In this document: positions 1-8,669 of the stretch, one piece after another
How the letters are laid out: each line of letters starts with the position of its first letter
Position numbering within the stretch: position 1 is the stretch's first letter
NCBI RefSeq assembly: GCF_040678635.1
Contig: NZ_JBFATZ010000007.1
Location: 248,001-312,000 of the forward strand
Direction of reading: 5' to 3'
DNA: 64,000 nt
Source: Thermopolyspora sp040678635
GTDB lineage: Bacteria; Actinomycetota; Actinomycetes; Streptosporangiales; Streptosporangiaceae
Notes under the pieces: generated by a model
Databases searched by the model: none
Seen by the model: the letters and a program-made list of their open reading frames with translations, nothing else
What the model was told of the DNA's origin: nothing
Program-made: the position numbers and the translations under genes

Positions 1-44
1 GGTCTGCCTGGCCACGGGGGAGCGGGGATGGATATGTTCCGTTT

Positions 45-923
45 GTGGCTGGTGACCTTGTTGTCCTGGTGAATCCTGCGGCGCGTGGCGGCCGGGGGCT
101 GCGCGTGCTCGGCCCGGTGCTCCAGCGGCTGCGCCGGGGCGACCGGCCCGTGACGGTCATCGTGGGCGTCACCGCGCAGGACGCCCTCGAACGAGCCCGG
201 GCCGCGGTCGGCGAAGGACCCGAGGCGCTGGTCGCCTTCGGCGGCGACGGCCTGGTGCATCTGGCCGTGCAGGCCGTCGCGGGCACGCCGGTGCCGCTCG
301 GCATCATCCCGGCCGGAACCGGCAACGACATCGCCGACGCGCTCGGCGTCCCCCGGCGTGACCCCCTCGCCGCGGCCGAGGTCGTGCTGCGCGGCAGGAC
401 CGCGACCGTGGACGCGGGCAGGATCGGCCCGGACCGGTGGTTCGCCGGAGTCGTCGCCTGCGGGTTCGACTCGCGGGTCAACGAGCGCGCCAACGCCCTC
501 ACCTGGCCCGGCGGCGCCGCCCGCTACCTGCGGGCGATGGTGCAGGAACTGCGGGTGTTCCGCCCCATCCCCTTCACGATCACCCTCGACGGAAAGGCCG
601 CCGAGCGCGAGGCCATGCTGGTCGCGGTCGCCAACACGCGCTCCTACGGCGCGGGGATGCGGGTGTGCCCCGACGCCAGCCCGTACGACGGCCTGTTCGA
701 CGTGCTGGTCGTCGGCGCCCTGGCCAAGTCCGAGTTCCTGCGCATCTTCCCCCGCGTCTACCGGGGCGGCCACGTCACCCACCCGGCCGCGACGATCACC
801 CGCGCCCGCACCGTGCGGCTGGAGGCCCACGACGTGGTCGCGTACGCGGACGGGGAGCGCGTCGGCCCCGCGCCGGTCGACTGCGCGGTGGAGCCGGGCG
901 CCCTGTCCATGATCGTCCCCTGA
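45..923 (+). CDS. YegS/DagK-type lipid kinase
   Basis: Probable ATP-dependent lipid kinase of the diacylglycerol/sphingosine kinase superfamily, acting on a membrane lipid from the cytoplasmic side. Seen in the 292-residue product: NPAARGG at residues 10-16, GGDG at 66-69 and GTGND at 91-95, the nucleotide-binding signature set of the catalytic domain, followed by the beta-rich C-terminal half. Length is normal for the family. GTG at 45 is chosen because the first conserved strand starts four residues later; a purine-rich stretch (AGCGGGG) lies upstream. The true lipid substrate cannot be told from sequence. The last codons including the stop are duplicated just downstream (906-955). Confidence 0.85.
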   Translation: MAGDLVVLVNPAARGGRGLRVLGPVLQRLRRGDRPVTVIVGVTAQDALERARAAVGEGPEALVAFGGDGLVHLAVQAVAGTPVPLGIIPAGTGNDIADALGVPRRDPLAAAEVVLRGRTATVDAGRIGPDRWFAGVVACGFDSRVNERANALTWPGGAARYLRAMVQELRVFRPIPFTITLDGKAAEREAMLVAVANTRSYGAGMRVCPDASPYDGLFDVLVVGALAKSEFLRIFPRVYRGGHVTHPAATITRARTVRLEAHDVVAYADGERVGPAPVDCAVEPGALSMIVP

Positions 924-955
924 CGCCGAGTCCATGATCGTCCCCCCGACGCCGA
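906..955. repeat. 25-bp direct duplication covering a gene's 3' end
   Basis: Two 25-bp copies (906-930 and 931-955) with two differences. The first contains the last codons and TGA stop of the lipid kinase gene; the second carries a C where the stop's T was. It is followed by short GACCGGCGGAC-type repeats up to about 1035. Small example of the tandem duplications found throughout the window. Confidence 0.7.
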
Positions 956-1087
956 TCGGCGACCCCCACCCCCGATCGCCGACCGGCCGTCGGCCGCCGT
1001 TGACCGGCGGACGGCCGCCATTGACCGGCGGACCTCACCGCACAACGCCGTCCCGTGTAGCGGGACGGACCGGAATCGCGATATCGG

Positions 1088-1093
1088 TAGGCT
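1088..1093 (+). promoter_or_regulatory. -10 hexamer TAGGCT, likely leaderless helY promoter
   Basis: TAGGCT sits 7 nt before the ATG of the helicase gene and no Shine-Dalgarno-like sequence separates them. Known actinobacterial leaderless promoters have a TANNNT box about 7 nt before the start codon, so transcription probably begins at or next to the A of ATG. A convincing -35 element is not visible. Confidence 0.5.
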
Positions 1094-1100
1094 TGAAGCC

Positions 1101-3836
1101 ATGACCACGCCTGCCGAACGCTACGCCGCCTTCCGGGAGCAGCAGGCCGAGAGCGGACCCGCGCTGACCGCCTTCCGCGGACTCTACGACTTCGAATTCG
1201 ACGAGTTCCAGGTCGACGCGTGCCGTGCGCTCGAGGCCGGCGACGGGGTCCTCGTCGCCGCGCCCACCGGATCGGGCAAGACGGTGGTCGGCGAGTTCGC
1301 CGTCCACCTCGCCCTGGAGCGGGGGCAGAAGTGCTTCTACACCACGCCGATCAAGGCGCTGTCCAACCAGAAGTACAACGACCTGCTCAAGCGGTACGGC
1401 ACGGCCAAGGTCGGCCTGCTCACCGGCGACAACAGCGTCAACGGCGAGGCCCCGATCGTGGTGATGACCACCGAGGTGCTGCGCAACATGCTCTACGCCG
1501 GGTCGCCCACGCTGCAGGGGCTCGGCTACGTGGTGATGGACGAGGTCCACTACCTCGCCGACCGGTTCCGCGGCGCGGTGTGGGAGGAGGTCATCATCCA
1601 CCTGCCCGAGTCGGTGCACCTGGTCGCGCTGTCGGCGACGGTGAGCAACGCCGAGGAGTTCGGCGAGTGGCTCGGCGACGTGCGCGGCGACACCACCGTG
1701 ATCGTGGACGAGCACCGGCCGGTGCCGCTGTGGCAGCACATGATGGTCGGCAACCGCCTCTACGACCTGTTCGTCAACGAGGACTCCGACCGCCCGACGG
1801 TCAACCCCGAACTGATCCGTTTCGCCCGCGAGGAGGTCCGCCTGGGGCCGGGCGGGCGCGGCAGGCGCGGCTACTCGCGCGGCCCGCGCGGCGGCCGGGG
1901 CAACACCCCGGCGCGCAGCGACGTGATCGAGCGGCTCGACGCCGAGGGCCTGCTGCCCGCGATCACCTTCATCTTCTCCCGCAACGGCTGCGAGGACGCG
2001 GTGCGCCAGTGCGTCTTCGCCGGGATCCGGCTCACCGACGAGCGCGAGCGCCACGAGATCCGCCAGCTCGTCGACGAGCGCACCGCCCATCTGCCCGACG
2101 AGGACCTGTCGGTGCTCGGCTACCTGGAGTGGCGCGACAGCCTGGAGCGCGGCCTGGCCGCCCACCACGCCGGCATGCTGCCCACGTTCAAGGAGGTGGT
2201 CGAGGAGCTGTTCACCAAGGGCCTGGTGAAGGCGGTGTTCGCGACCGAGACCCTCGCCCTGGGCATCAACATGCCGGCCCGCTCGGTGGTGATCGAGAAA
2301 CTCGATAAGTGGAACGGCGAGACCCACGTCGACCTCACCCCCGGCGAGTACACCCAGCTCACCGGCCGCGCCGGGCGGCGCGGCATCGACGTGGAGGGCC
2401 ACGCGGTGGTGCTGTGGCAGCCGGGCACCGACCCGCTGGCGGTGGCCGGGCTCGCCAGCACCCGCACCTACCCGCTGCGCTCCAGCTTCCGCCCCTCGTA
2501 CAACATGGCGGTCAACCTCGTCGGCCAGGTCGGCCGGGAGCGCGCCCGCGCCCTGCTGGAGGCCTCGTTCGCCCAGTTCCAGGCCGACCGGGCGGTGGTG
2601 GGCCTCGCCCGCCAGGTACGGCGGGCCGACGAGGCGCTGGCCGGCTACGCGGAGGCGATGACCTGCCATCTGGGGGACTTCGCCGAGTACGCCGAGCTGC
2701 GGCGCAGGCTGTCGGACCGGGAGGCCGAGCTGTCCCGGCAGCGCGGCGCGGCCCGGCGGGCGCAGGCCGTGCGGTCGCTGGAGGTGCTGCGGCCCGGCGA
2801 CGTGATCCGGGTGCCGGGCGGGCGTCGCGCGGGCCTCGCCGTCGTGCTCGACCCAGGGCTCAGCAGCCGGGGCGACGGGCCCACGCCGCTGGTGCTCACG
2901 GCGGGCAAGCAGGTCAAGCGGCTGTCCACGAGCGACTTCCCGGTGCCGGTGGAGCCGGTGGAGCGGCTGCGCATCCCGCGCAACTTCAACTCCCGCAACG
3001 CCAGGGACCGCGCCGACCTGGTCTCCACCATGCACGCCAAGATCGGTGACCGGGATCTCGGCGCGCCGGTCCGGGCGCGCGACCACGCGATCGAGGACGA
3101 GGAGATCAACCGGCTGCGGCGGGAGATCCGGCGGCACCCCTGCCACGGGTGCGACGAGCGGGAGGACCACGCCCGCTGGGCCGAGCGGTACCACCGGCTG
3201 CTGCGCGAGACCGAGGGGCTGCGGCGGCGGGTGGAGAGCCGCTCGCATGTGATCGCCCGGACGTTCGACCGGGTGTGCGGCGTGCTGTCGGCGCTCGGCT
3301 ACCTGGAGGGGGAGCCCAACGCCGAACGGGTCACCGCGCACGGCCGCCGCCTCGCCAAGCTCTACACCGAGCTGGACCTGCTCACCTCCGAGTGCCTGCG
3401 GCAGGGCCTCTGGGAGGAGCTCGACCCGGCCGAGCTCGCCGCGTGCGTGTCCTGCCTGGTCTACGAGTCGCGGCAGGACGACGCCCGCACGCCCCGGCTT
3501 CCCCCCGGCGCGGCCACCCAGACCATGACGGCGATGGTGCGCCTGTGGGGCGACCTGGAGGCCGTGGAGAAGGAGCACGGCCTGTCGTTCCTGCGCGAGC
3601 CGGACTTCGGCTTCGCCTGGGTCGCCTGGCGCTGGGCCAAGGGCCACAGCCTCGACGCCGTGCTCTTCGACGGCGACCTGGCCGCCGGCGACTTCGTCCG
3701 CCAGGTCAAGCAACTGATCGACCTCCTCGACCAGATCCGCGAAGCGGCCCCGCAAAACTCCAACGTCAGACCCACCGCCGCCAAGGCCATCGACGCAATC
3801 CGCCGCGGCGTCGTCGCCTACTCGTCCCTGACCTGA
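1101..3836 (+). CDS. helY: HelY-like Ski2/Mtr4 family DExH RNA helicase
   Basis: ATP-dependent helicase of superfamily 2, Ski2/Mtr4 branch, expected to unwind structured RNA in turnover or processing. The 911-residue protein shows motif I APTGSGKT (54-61), motif II DEVH (about 147-150), motif III SATVSN, motif VI QLTGRAGRRG, and the long C-terminal Ski2-type region. An Arg/Gly-rich loop near residue 255 (GRGRRGYSRGPRGGRG) interrupts the helicase core and may contact RNA. Length matches mycobacterial HelY. ATG at 1101 follows a TAGGCT box by 7 nt and looks leaderless. It converges on the exonuclease gene downstream. Family assignment is firm; the physiological RNA targets are not known from sequence. 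Confidence 0.93.
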   Translation: MTTPAERYAAFREQQAESGPALTAFRGLYDFEFDEFQVDACRALEAGDGVLVAAPTGSGKTVVGEFAVHLALERGQKCFYTTPIKALSNQKYNDLLKRYGTAKVGLLTGDNSVNGEAPIVVMTTEVLRNMLYAGSPTLQGLGYVVMDEVHYLADRFRGAVWEEVIIHLPESVHLVALSATVSNAEEFGEWLGDVRGDTTVIVDEHRPVPLWQHMMVGNRLYDLFVNEDSDRPTVNPELIRFAREEVRLGPGGRGRRGYSRGPRGGRGNTPARSDVIERLDAEGLLPAITFIFSRNGCEDAVRQCVFAGIRLTDERERHEIRQLVDERTAHLPDEDLSVLGYLEWRDSLERGLAAHHAGMLPTFKEVVEELFTKGLVKAVFATETLALGINMPARSVVIEKLDKWNGETHVDLTPGEYTQLTGRAGRRGIDVEGHAVVLWQPGTDPLAVAGLASTRTYPLRSSFRPSYNMAVNLVGQVGRERARALLEASFAQFQADRAVVGLARQVRRADEALAGYAEAMTCHLGDFAEYAELRRRLSDREAELSRQRGAARRAQAVRSLEVLRPGDVIRVPGGRRAGLAVVLDPGLSSRGDGPTPLVLTAGKQVKRLSTSDFPVPVEPVERLRIPRNFNSRNARDRADLVSTMHAKIGDRDLGAPVRARDHAIEDEEINRLRREIRRHPCHGCDEREDHARWAERYHRLLRETEGLRRRVESRSHVIARTFDRVCGVLSALGYLEGEPNAERVTAHGRRLAKLYTELDLLTSECLRQGLWEELDPAELAACVSCLVYESRQDDARTPRLPPGAATQTMTAMVRLWGDLEAVEKEHGLSFLREPDFGFAWVAWRWAKGHSLDAVLFDGDLAAGDFVRQVKQLIDLLDQIREAAPQNSNVRPTAAKAIDAIRRGVVAYSSLT

Positions 3837-3929
3837 CGTCCCGCAGGCGGACCGCCCGCCGCTGCCCGCCGTGCGGCCGGGATGCCCCTCGCGACGCCGC
3901 TCGGCGGGTACGGTGCGCCGCTTGTCGGT

Positions 3930-4844
3930 TCAGGCGGACAACGCGGACAGCAGGCGGTTGAGCGGGCTGTCGAGGCCGTAGCGGTCGGCGAGGGCGACGA
4001 GGCGCTCCGGGTCGCGTGGTTTGCGGGGCAAGGTGACGTCCACGGCGGGGAGGGGTGCGTCGTGGGCGACGCGGACGACGGTGGGGGCGATGGCGAGGTA
4101 GTCGCGTGCGGCGGCGAGCCTGGCACGGCTGCCTGCGGGGAAGCCGTCGGTGCGGCCCTCGTCGAGGGCGTTGAGGATGCCCTGGAGCGAGCCGAAGCGC
4201 GTGACGAGGGCGGCGGCGGTCTTCTCTCCGACGCCGGGGACGCCGGGCAGGCCGTCGCTTGGGTCGCCGCGCAGGGTGGCGAAGTCGGCGTAGGCGCGAC
4301 CCGGGATGCCGTACTTGGCGGTGATCTCCGCCTCGTCGATGGCCTGCAGGTTGCGAATTCCCCTTACTGTGTAAAGGACGCGGCGTTGGCGATCGTCGTC
4401 GACGAGCTGGAACAGGTCACGGTCTCCGGTGACGATGTCCACTGGGCCGGTGGCGCGGGCCGCGTAGCTGCCGATGACGTCGTCGGCCTCGTAGCCGGGG
4501 ACGCCGACGCGGGCGATGCCGACGGCGTCGAGGACCTCCTCGATCACGGGGATCTGCGGCGAGAGGGACTCGGGCACCTGCTCCTCGTCCTCCGTGGCGA
4601 GGCGGTGCGCCTTGTACGAGGGGATGGCGGCCACCCGGAACGCGGGCCGCCAGTCGGCGTCCATGCAGGCCACCAGCTCGTCGGGGGAGTGCGCCCGCAC
4701 CAGCGTGGCGGTCATGTCCAGCAGCCCGCGCACGGCGTTGACCGGCATGCCGTCCGGCGCCTTGATCGACTCCGGCACGCCGAAGAAGGCGCGGAAGTAC
4801 AGCGAAGGAGTGTCGAGAAGCATCAGCCCGCCCATGCCGCCCAT
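3930..4844 (-). CDS. 5'-3' exonuclease (Pol I N-terminal-like/FEN family)
   Basis: Stand-alone 5' nuclease of the FEN/Pol I N-domain family, acting on DNA flaps or nicks in replication and repair. About 304 residues with the metal-binding acidic motifs (LMLLDTPSLYFRAFFG near the N-terminus, GYEADDVIG, VTGDRDLFQL) and the helix-hairpin-helix GLPGVPGVGEKTA that binds DNA. The open frame runs on far upstream, but the conserved fold starts at LMLLDT, so the start is one of three clustered ATGs at 4844, 4835 or 4823; 4844 is given here. It is convergent with the helicase gene and has no polymerase domain, as is usual for actinobacterial stand-alone copies. Confidence 0.9.
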   Translation of the reverse strand: MGGMGGLMLLDTPSLYFRAFFGVPESIKAPDGMPVNAVRGLLDMTATLVRAHSPDELVACMDADWRPAFRVAAIPSYKAHRLATEDEEQVPESLSPQIPVIEEVLDAVGIARVGVPGYEADDVIGSYAARATGPVDIVTGDRDLFQLVDDDRQRRVLYTVRGIRNLQAIDEAEITAKYGIPGRAYADFATLRGDPSDGLPGVPGVGEKTAAALVTRFGSLQGILNALDEGRTDGFPAGSRARLAAARDYLAIAPTVVRVAHDAPLPAVDVTLPRKPRDPERLVALADRYGLDSPLNRLLSALSA

Positions 4845-5078
4845 CCTCGCATCCCGCGCCGACACTCCGGTCCGGTCACCGTGCGGGCGCACCGCGCCGA
4901 TCATCGCGACCGGCGTGGCGGACGGCGGGGCGGAGAGCCCGAGGCGTGGTCGCGCGGTCGAGGCCCGGAGGCAAGGGGGCCGTCCGCCCCGCGCCGCGTC
5001 GCGGGTTGGCGTACGCCGCGGCACGCGAAGGCGTGGCAGGTCGCCGGATGCCTGTCCGAAACCCGCCCGGAGGTGGTC

Positions 5079-5084
5079 TAGATT
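5079..5084 (+). promoter_or_regulatory. -10 hexamer TAGATT, likely leaderless promoter
   Basis: TAGATT ends 6 nt before the GTG start of the M24 peptidase gene. The only purine-rich tract (GGAGG, about 5069-5073) is too far away to act as a ribosome binding site and overlaps the spacer region instead. The arrangement predicts a leaderless mRNA beginning at the GTG. Confidence 0.5.
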
Positions 5085-5090
5085 GGCCCT

Positions 5091-6206
5091 GTGACTACGG
5101 AGCCGATGGAGCTGTACCCCGTGACCAGGCTGGCCGCCGTCACCGAGGCCACCTCCCGCTCGGGGCTTGACGCGCTGCTGCTCACGCCCGGGCCCGACCT
5201 GCGGTACGTGACCGGATACGACGCGACGCCGCTTGAGCGGCTGACCTGCCTGGTCGTGCCCGCGAGCGGCGAGCCGTTCCTCGTCGTGCCCCGGCTGGAG
5301 CTGCCGGCGGCCGAGCACTCCCCGGCGTCCCGGCTGGGCGTCGAGTTCGTGCCGTGGGACGAGACCGACGACCCCTACGCCCTGGTCGCGGCGCGGCTCG
5401 GCTCCGTCGAGCGGGTGGGCGTGGCCGACCGGATGTGGGCGATGCAGTCGCTGCGGTTCCGCGACGCGCTGCCGGGTGTCCGGCAGGAGCTCGCCGGTCG
5501 GGTGTTGCGCGAGCTGCGGATGCGCAAGAGCCCCGCGGAGGTCGCGGCGCTGCGCGAGGCGGGCGCGGCCATCGACGCCGTGCACGCCCTCGTCCCGGGC
5601 TTCCTGAAGCCGGGCCGTACCGAGCGGGAGGTCGGCCGCGACATCGCGGCGGCGATCGTGGACGCCGGGCACGCCACGGTGGACTTCGTGATCGTCGGGT
5701 CGGGGCCGAACGGCGCGAGCCCGCACCACGAGCTGTCCGACCGGGTGATCCAGGCCGGGGAACCGGTCGTGGTCGACATCGGCGGCATGATGCCCAGCGG
5801 CTACTGCTCCGACTCCACCCGCACCTACTCCGTCGGTGAGCCGCCGGAGGAGTTCGTCGCCTACTACGAGGTGCTGCAGGCCGCCCAGGAGGCCGCCTGC
5901 GCCGCCGTACGGCCCGGCGTCACCTGCGAGGCGGTGGACGCCGCGGCGCGCGAGGTGATCGCCGACTCCGGCTACGGCGAATACTTCATCCACCGCACCG
6001 GGCACGGCATCGGCCTGGAGGTGCACGAGGAGCCCTACATCGTCGCGGGCAACACCGAGCCTCTGGCCCCCGGCTTCGCCTTCTCCGTCGAACCCGGCAT
6101 CTACCTGCCCGGCAAGCACGGCGCCCGGATCGAGGACATCGTCGTCTGCACGGATGAGGGCGTGGAGCGGGTCAACAACCGGCCCCGCGACCTGATCGTC
6201 GTCTGA
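5091..6206 (+). CDS. M24 family Xaa-Pro aminopeptidase/dipeptidase
   Basis: Pita-bread-fold metallopeptidase predicted to remove or split residues before proline, in the cytoplasm. The 371-residue protein has a creatinase-like N-terminal domain (to about residue 140) and the catalytic domain with the expected dinuclear metal ligands: Asp229 (VVDIGG), Asp241 (SDSTRT), His305 in the HRTGHGIG motif, a Glu in SVEPGIYLPG, and Glu in ARIEDIVV. Length fits bacterial PepQ/PepP-like enzymes without an extra domain. Creatinase or other M24 activities cannot be excluded. It is a single gene, with a TAGATT box 6 nt before the GTG and convergent with the sugar-acid operon. Confidence 0.9.
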   Translation: MTTEPMELYPVTRLAAVTEATSRSGLDALLLTPGPDLRYVTGYDATPLERLTCLVVPASGEPFLVVPRLELPAAEHSPASRLGVEFVPWDETDDPYALVAARLGSVERVGVADRMWAMQSLRFRDALPGVRQELAGRVLRELRMRKSPAEVAALREAGAAIDAVHALVPGFLKPGRTEREVGRDIAAAIVDAGHATVDFVIVGSGPNGASPHHELSDRVIQAGEPVVVDIGGMMPSGYCSDSTRTYSVGEPPEEFVAYYEVLQAAQEAACAAVRPGVTCEAVDAAAREVIADSGYGEYFIHRTGHGIGLEVHEEPYIVAGNTEPLAPGFAFSVEPGIYLPGKHGARIEDIVVCTDEGVERVNNRPRDLIVV

Positions 6207-6290
6207 GCCTTCGGCCGCCGGAGCGGGAGGTTCAGCAGCGTTCAGGAGCACGGTGAGCAGGACCGGCGGCGTTACCGAGATGACGATCAT

Positions 6291-6330
6291 CATCAGGCAC
6301 CATCAGGCACCATCAGGCACCATCGGGCGG
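6291..6330. repeat. 10-bp tandem repeat between convergent genes
   Basis: Three perfect copies of CATCAGGCAC and a decayed fourth. The surrounding 246-bp gap (6207-6452) between convergent genes also contains 9-bp inverted arms GCGGACGGA (6347-6355) and TCCGTCCGC (6380-6388) with a 24-nt loop, a possible weak bidirectional terminator without a T tract. Confidence 0.7.
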
Positions 6331-6452
6331 CCGGAGGCCCCGCCGAGCGGACGGACCCTGAAGGGCATCCGCAATCACCTCCGTCCGCCATGCGCGCCCC
6401 GGTGCGTCGTCCGGCCCGCTGCCCGTCCGTCCGCGGCCAACCGCCCGGGTCC

Positions 6453-7505
6453 TCAGGTCCAGTTGAGGCCGAGGCCCGGGTGGTCGCCCACCCGCAGGTC
6501 GGGGCCGTCGATTTCGACCGGGTACGGCTCCGCGAGCAGCCCGAGCGCGGCGAAGGACGCGTCCTCGACGTCCTCGACCATGCAGGGGAGCGGCAGGGTC
6601 AGCGCGAGCTGGCCGGAGATCTCCGGCAGCAGGTGGGGGTAGGTCGGAACGCCGAACGTGCGCGCCAGCTCCGCGATCCGCAGGAACGGGGTGATCCCGC
6701 CGACGCGGACCACGTTGGGCTGGATGACGTCGCAGGCGCCCGCGGTCAGCAGGTCGCGGAAGCCGTAGGCGGTGTAGACGTTCTCGCCGACCGCGATCGG
6801 CACCGCCACGCTGCGCCGCAGCTCCACGTGCGCCGCCACGTCATCGGCGGGCAGCGGCTCCTCCAGCCAGTGCAGGCCGTACGGCGCGAGCGCCTCGACG
6901 GCGCGGCGGGCCCGGTACAGGTCCCACAACTGGTTGGCGTCGATCATCAGCGGCGTGTCCGGGCCGATCACCTCGCGGACGGCGGCCACCCGCTCGACGT
7001 CCTCGCGCAGGTCGGGCAGGCCGACCTTCATCTTGACCGCCGGGTACCCGGCCGCCTTCCAGCGCTCCGCCTGGGCGACCAGCTCCTCGAGGGTGTAGTG
7101 GCGGTTGACGCCGCTGCCGTACACCGGGACGCTGGAGCGGCGCCTGCCGAGCACGTCCACCAGGCCGCGTCCGCCGCAGTGCAGGTCCCACAGCGCCATG
7201 TCGACGCCGGCGAGCGCGATCGTGGTGACCCCGCCGCCGCCCGCCTCGCGCAGGCGCCGCCACAGCCGGTCCCACACCACCTGCGGATGCGGGTCCGCCA
7301 TGCCGATCAGTGCGGCGCGGACGTCGTCCTCCAGCAGGGCGCGTACGGCCTTCGCCCCGATCGTCGGCGTCCAGCAGAAGCCGGTGCCGGTGCGTCCGTC
7401 GTCGAGGACGACCTCGCAGATCAGCACGTGGTGCACGGGGACGTCGGGGCCCCAGGGCCGGGGCAGTTCGGGGGTACGCGGGGTGACCCGCAGCTCGGTG
7501 ATCAT
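6453..7505 (-). CDS. Enolase-superfamily sugar-acid dehydratase or lactone cycloisomerase (MR subgroup)
   Basis: Mg-dependent enzyme of the mandelate racemase/muconate lactonizing class, 350 residues. Seen: KxK catalytic motif in AVKMKVG, metal ligands in MIDANQLWD (Asp), WLEEPLP (Glu) and VGENVY (Glu), and a conserved His in YPHLLPEI, all in the order expected of MR-subgroup enzymes. Its start overlaps the stop of kdgD by 4 nt (ATGA), so the two are translationally coupled. Because the neighbours encode a uronate-dehydrogenase-like protein and KdgD, the likely job is to turn an aldarate or its lactone into 5-keto-4-deoxyglucarate (galactarate/glucarate dehydratase or galactarolactone cycloisomerase). 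Which of these is inference. Confidence 0.82.
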   Translation of the reverse strand: MITELRVTPRTPELPRPWGPDVPVHHVLICEVVLDDGRTGTGFCWTPTIGAKAVRALLEDDVRAALIGMADPHPQVVWDRLWRRLREAGGGGVTTIALAGVDMALWDLHCGGRGLVDVLGRRRSSVPVYGSGVNRHYTLEELVAQAERWKAAGYPAVKMKVGLPDLREDVERVAAVREVIGPDTPLMIDANQLWDLYRARRAVEALAPYGLHWLEEPLPADDVAAHVELRRSVAVPIAVGENVYTAYGFRDLLTAGACDVIQPNVVRVGGITPFLRIAELARTFGVPTYPHLLPEISGQLALTLPLPCMVEDVEDASFAALGLLAEPYPVEIDGPDLRVGDHPGLGLNWT

Positions 7506-8392
7506 GACTCGGCCAGGGCGCGGCCGTGCTTGATCAGGGCCTCCAGCTCCGCCACGTGCTCGGGGGCGGGGTCGACCAGCGGCGGACGCACCGAGCCCAC
7601 GTCCAGGCCGGTGAGCCGTACGCCCGCCTTGACCAGGGCGACGGCGTAGCCGGGGACGCGGGCGCGCAGCCGTACCAGGGGCTCGTAGAACTCGGTGAGC
7701 AGGCGGGCGGGCAGGTCGCCGGCGCCGGTGAGGAAGGCGGTGGCGACCTCGGGGACGAACGCGAACGCCGCCGAGGAGTACAGGGTCACGCCGATGCCCC
7801 GGTAGGCGTCCATGGTGAGCTCGGCGGTGGGCAGGCCGTTGAAGAAGGTGAAGCCGTCGCCGATCTCGCGGCGCACCGCGAGCACGATGCGGCGCATGCG
7901 GTCGATGTCGCCCAGACCGTCCTTGAGGCCGGCCACGTTGGGGATCCGGGCCAGCTCGACGACCTGCTCGGGGGTGAGCGCGATCGAGCCGCGCTGGTAG
8001 ACGATGACCGGCAGCCCCTCGGCGGCGATGCCGCGCACGTACGCCACCAGCCCCTCGTGCGGTCCCGCCGCCAGGTACGGCGGCATCAGCAGCAGGCCGT
8101 CCGCCCCCGCCTCGCGGGCCGCCCGCGCCTGCGCCCGCGCCGCCCCGTACGGGCCGCCCGCCCCGGCGAACACCGGCGCCCGGCCGCCGGCGGCCCGCAC
8201 GGCCACCCGCACCACCGCCGCGTGCTCGGCCTCAGACAGCGCGGAGAACTCGCCGGTGCCGCAGGCCGCGAAGACGGCCCCCGGCCGGTGCTCCATGCCG
8301 CGGGTGACGTGCTCGGCCAGCACGTCACCCGCCAGTTCGCCGTCGTCGTCGAACGGGGTGACGGGGAAGAAGAGGACTCCGCTGAGGTTCAT
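7502..8392 (-). CDS. kdgD: 5-dehydro-4-deoxyglucarate dehydratase (KdgD)
   Basis: Class I aldolase-fold (DapA/NAL family) enzyme that would dehydrate and decarboxylate 5-keto-4-deoxyglucarate to alpha-ketoglutarate semialdehyde in oxidative uronate catabolism. About 296 residues. Seen: FPVTPFD near the N-terminus, the FAACGTGEF substrate loop, Tyr in VIVYQRG, Schiff-base Lys in GLKDGLGD, and the FFNGLPTAE / TLYSSAAFAFVP segments typical of KdgD rather than DapA. ATG at 8392 is chosen over GTG at 8398 since GGAG lies 5 nt before the ATG. It is the first gene of a coupled pair with the dehydratase gene. Confidence 0.88.
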   Translation of the reverse strand: MNLSGVLFFPVTPFDDDGELAGDVLAEHVTRGMEHRPGAVFAACGTGEFSALSEAEHAAVVRVAVRAAGGRAPVFAGAGGPYGAARAQARAAREAGADGLLLMPPYLAAGPHEGLVAYVRGIAAEGLPVIVYQRGSIALTPEQVVELARIPNVAGLKDGLGDIDRMRRIVLAVRREIGDGFTFFNGLPTAELTMDAYRGIGVTLYSSAAFAFVPEVATAFLTGAGDLPARLLTEFYEPLVRLRARVPGYAVALVKAGVRLTGLDVGSVRPPLVDPAPEHVAELEALIKHGRALAES

Positions 8393-8501
8393 CGGCACTC
8401 CTTGGGCGTGGGGATCCGGGCTCGGTGGTCGGGCGGGTCGCCGGGGCCGTGCTCCCGGTGCGTCGCGACGGCGCGGCGTCGCCGGTTCCGAGTTGCGGAC
8501 G

Positions 8502-8640
8502 GTGCGGACCGTCGTGTGCGGACCGTCGTGTGCGGACCGTCGTGTGCGGACCGTCGTGTGCGGGACGTCGTCGGCTCGGCGTCGTGGGCCGCGTGGGCCG
8601 CGTGGGCCGCGTGGGCGGCGCGGGCGGCGCGGCCTGTGCG
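8502..8640. repeat. 14-bp and 9-bp tandem repeats
   Basis: Four to five copies of a 14-bp unit (GTGCGGACCGTCGT) at about 8502-8572, followed directly by a different 9-bp array (GTGGGCCGC, about 8585-8635). They fill the space between kdgD and the epimerase gene, so these two leftward genes are separated by roughly 280 bp that hold nothing else recognisable. Confidence 0.75.
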
Positions 8641-8669
8641 ATCGCGGGCGTCGCGCACGGTCGCGCCGA

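Noticed and set aside
1035..3755. 906-residue open frame opposite helY
   Set aside because: It is the antisense shadow of a firmly identified helicase gene, without any domain of its own; long antisense frames are common at this GC content.
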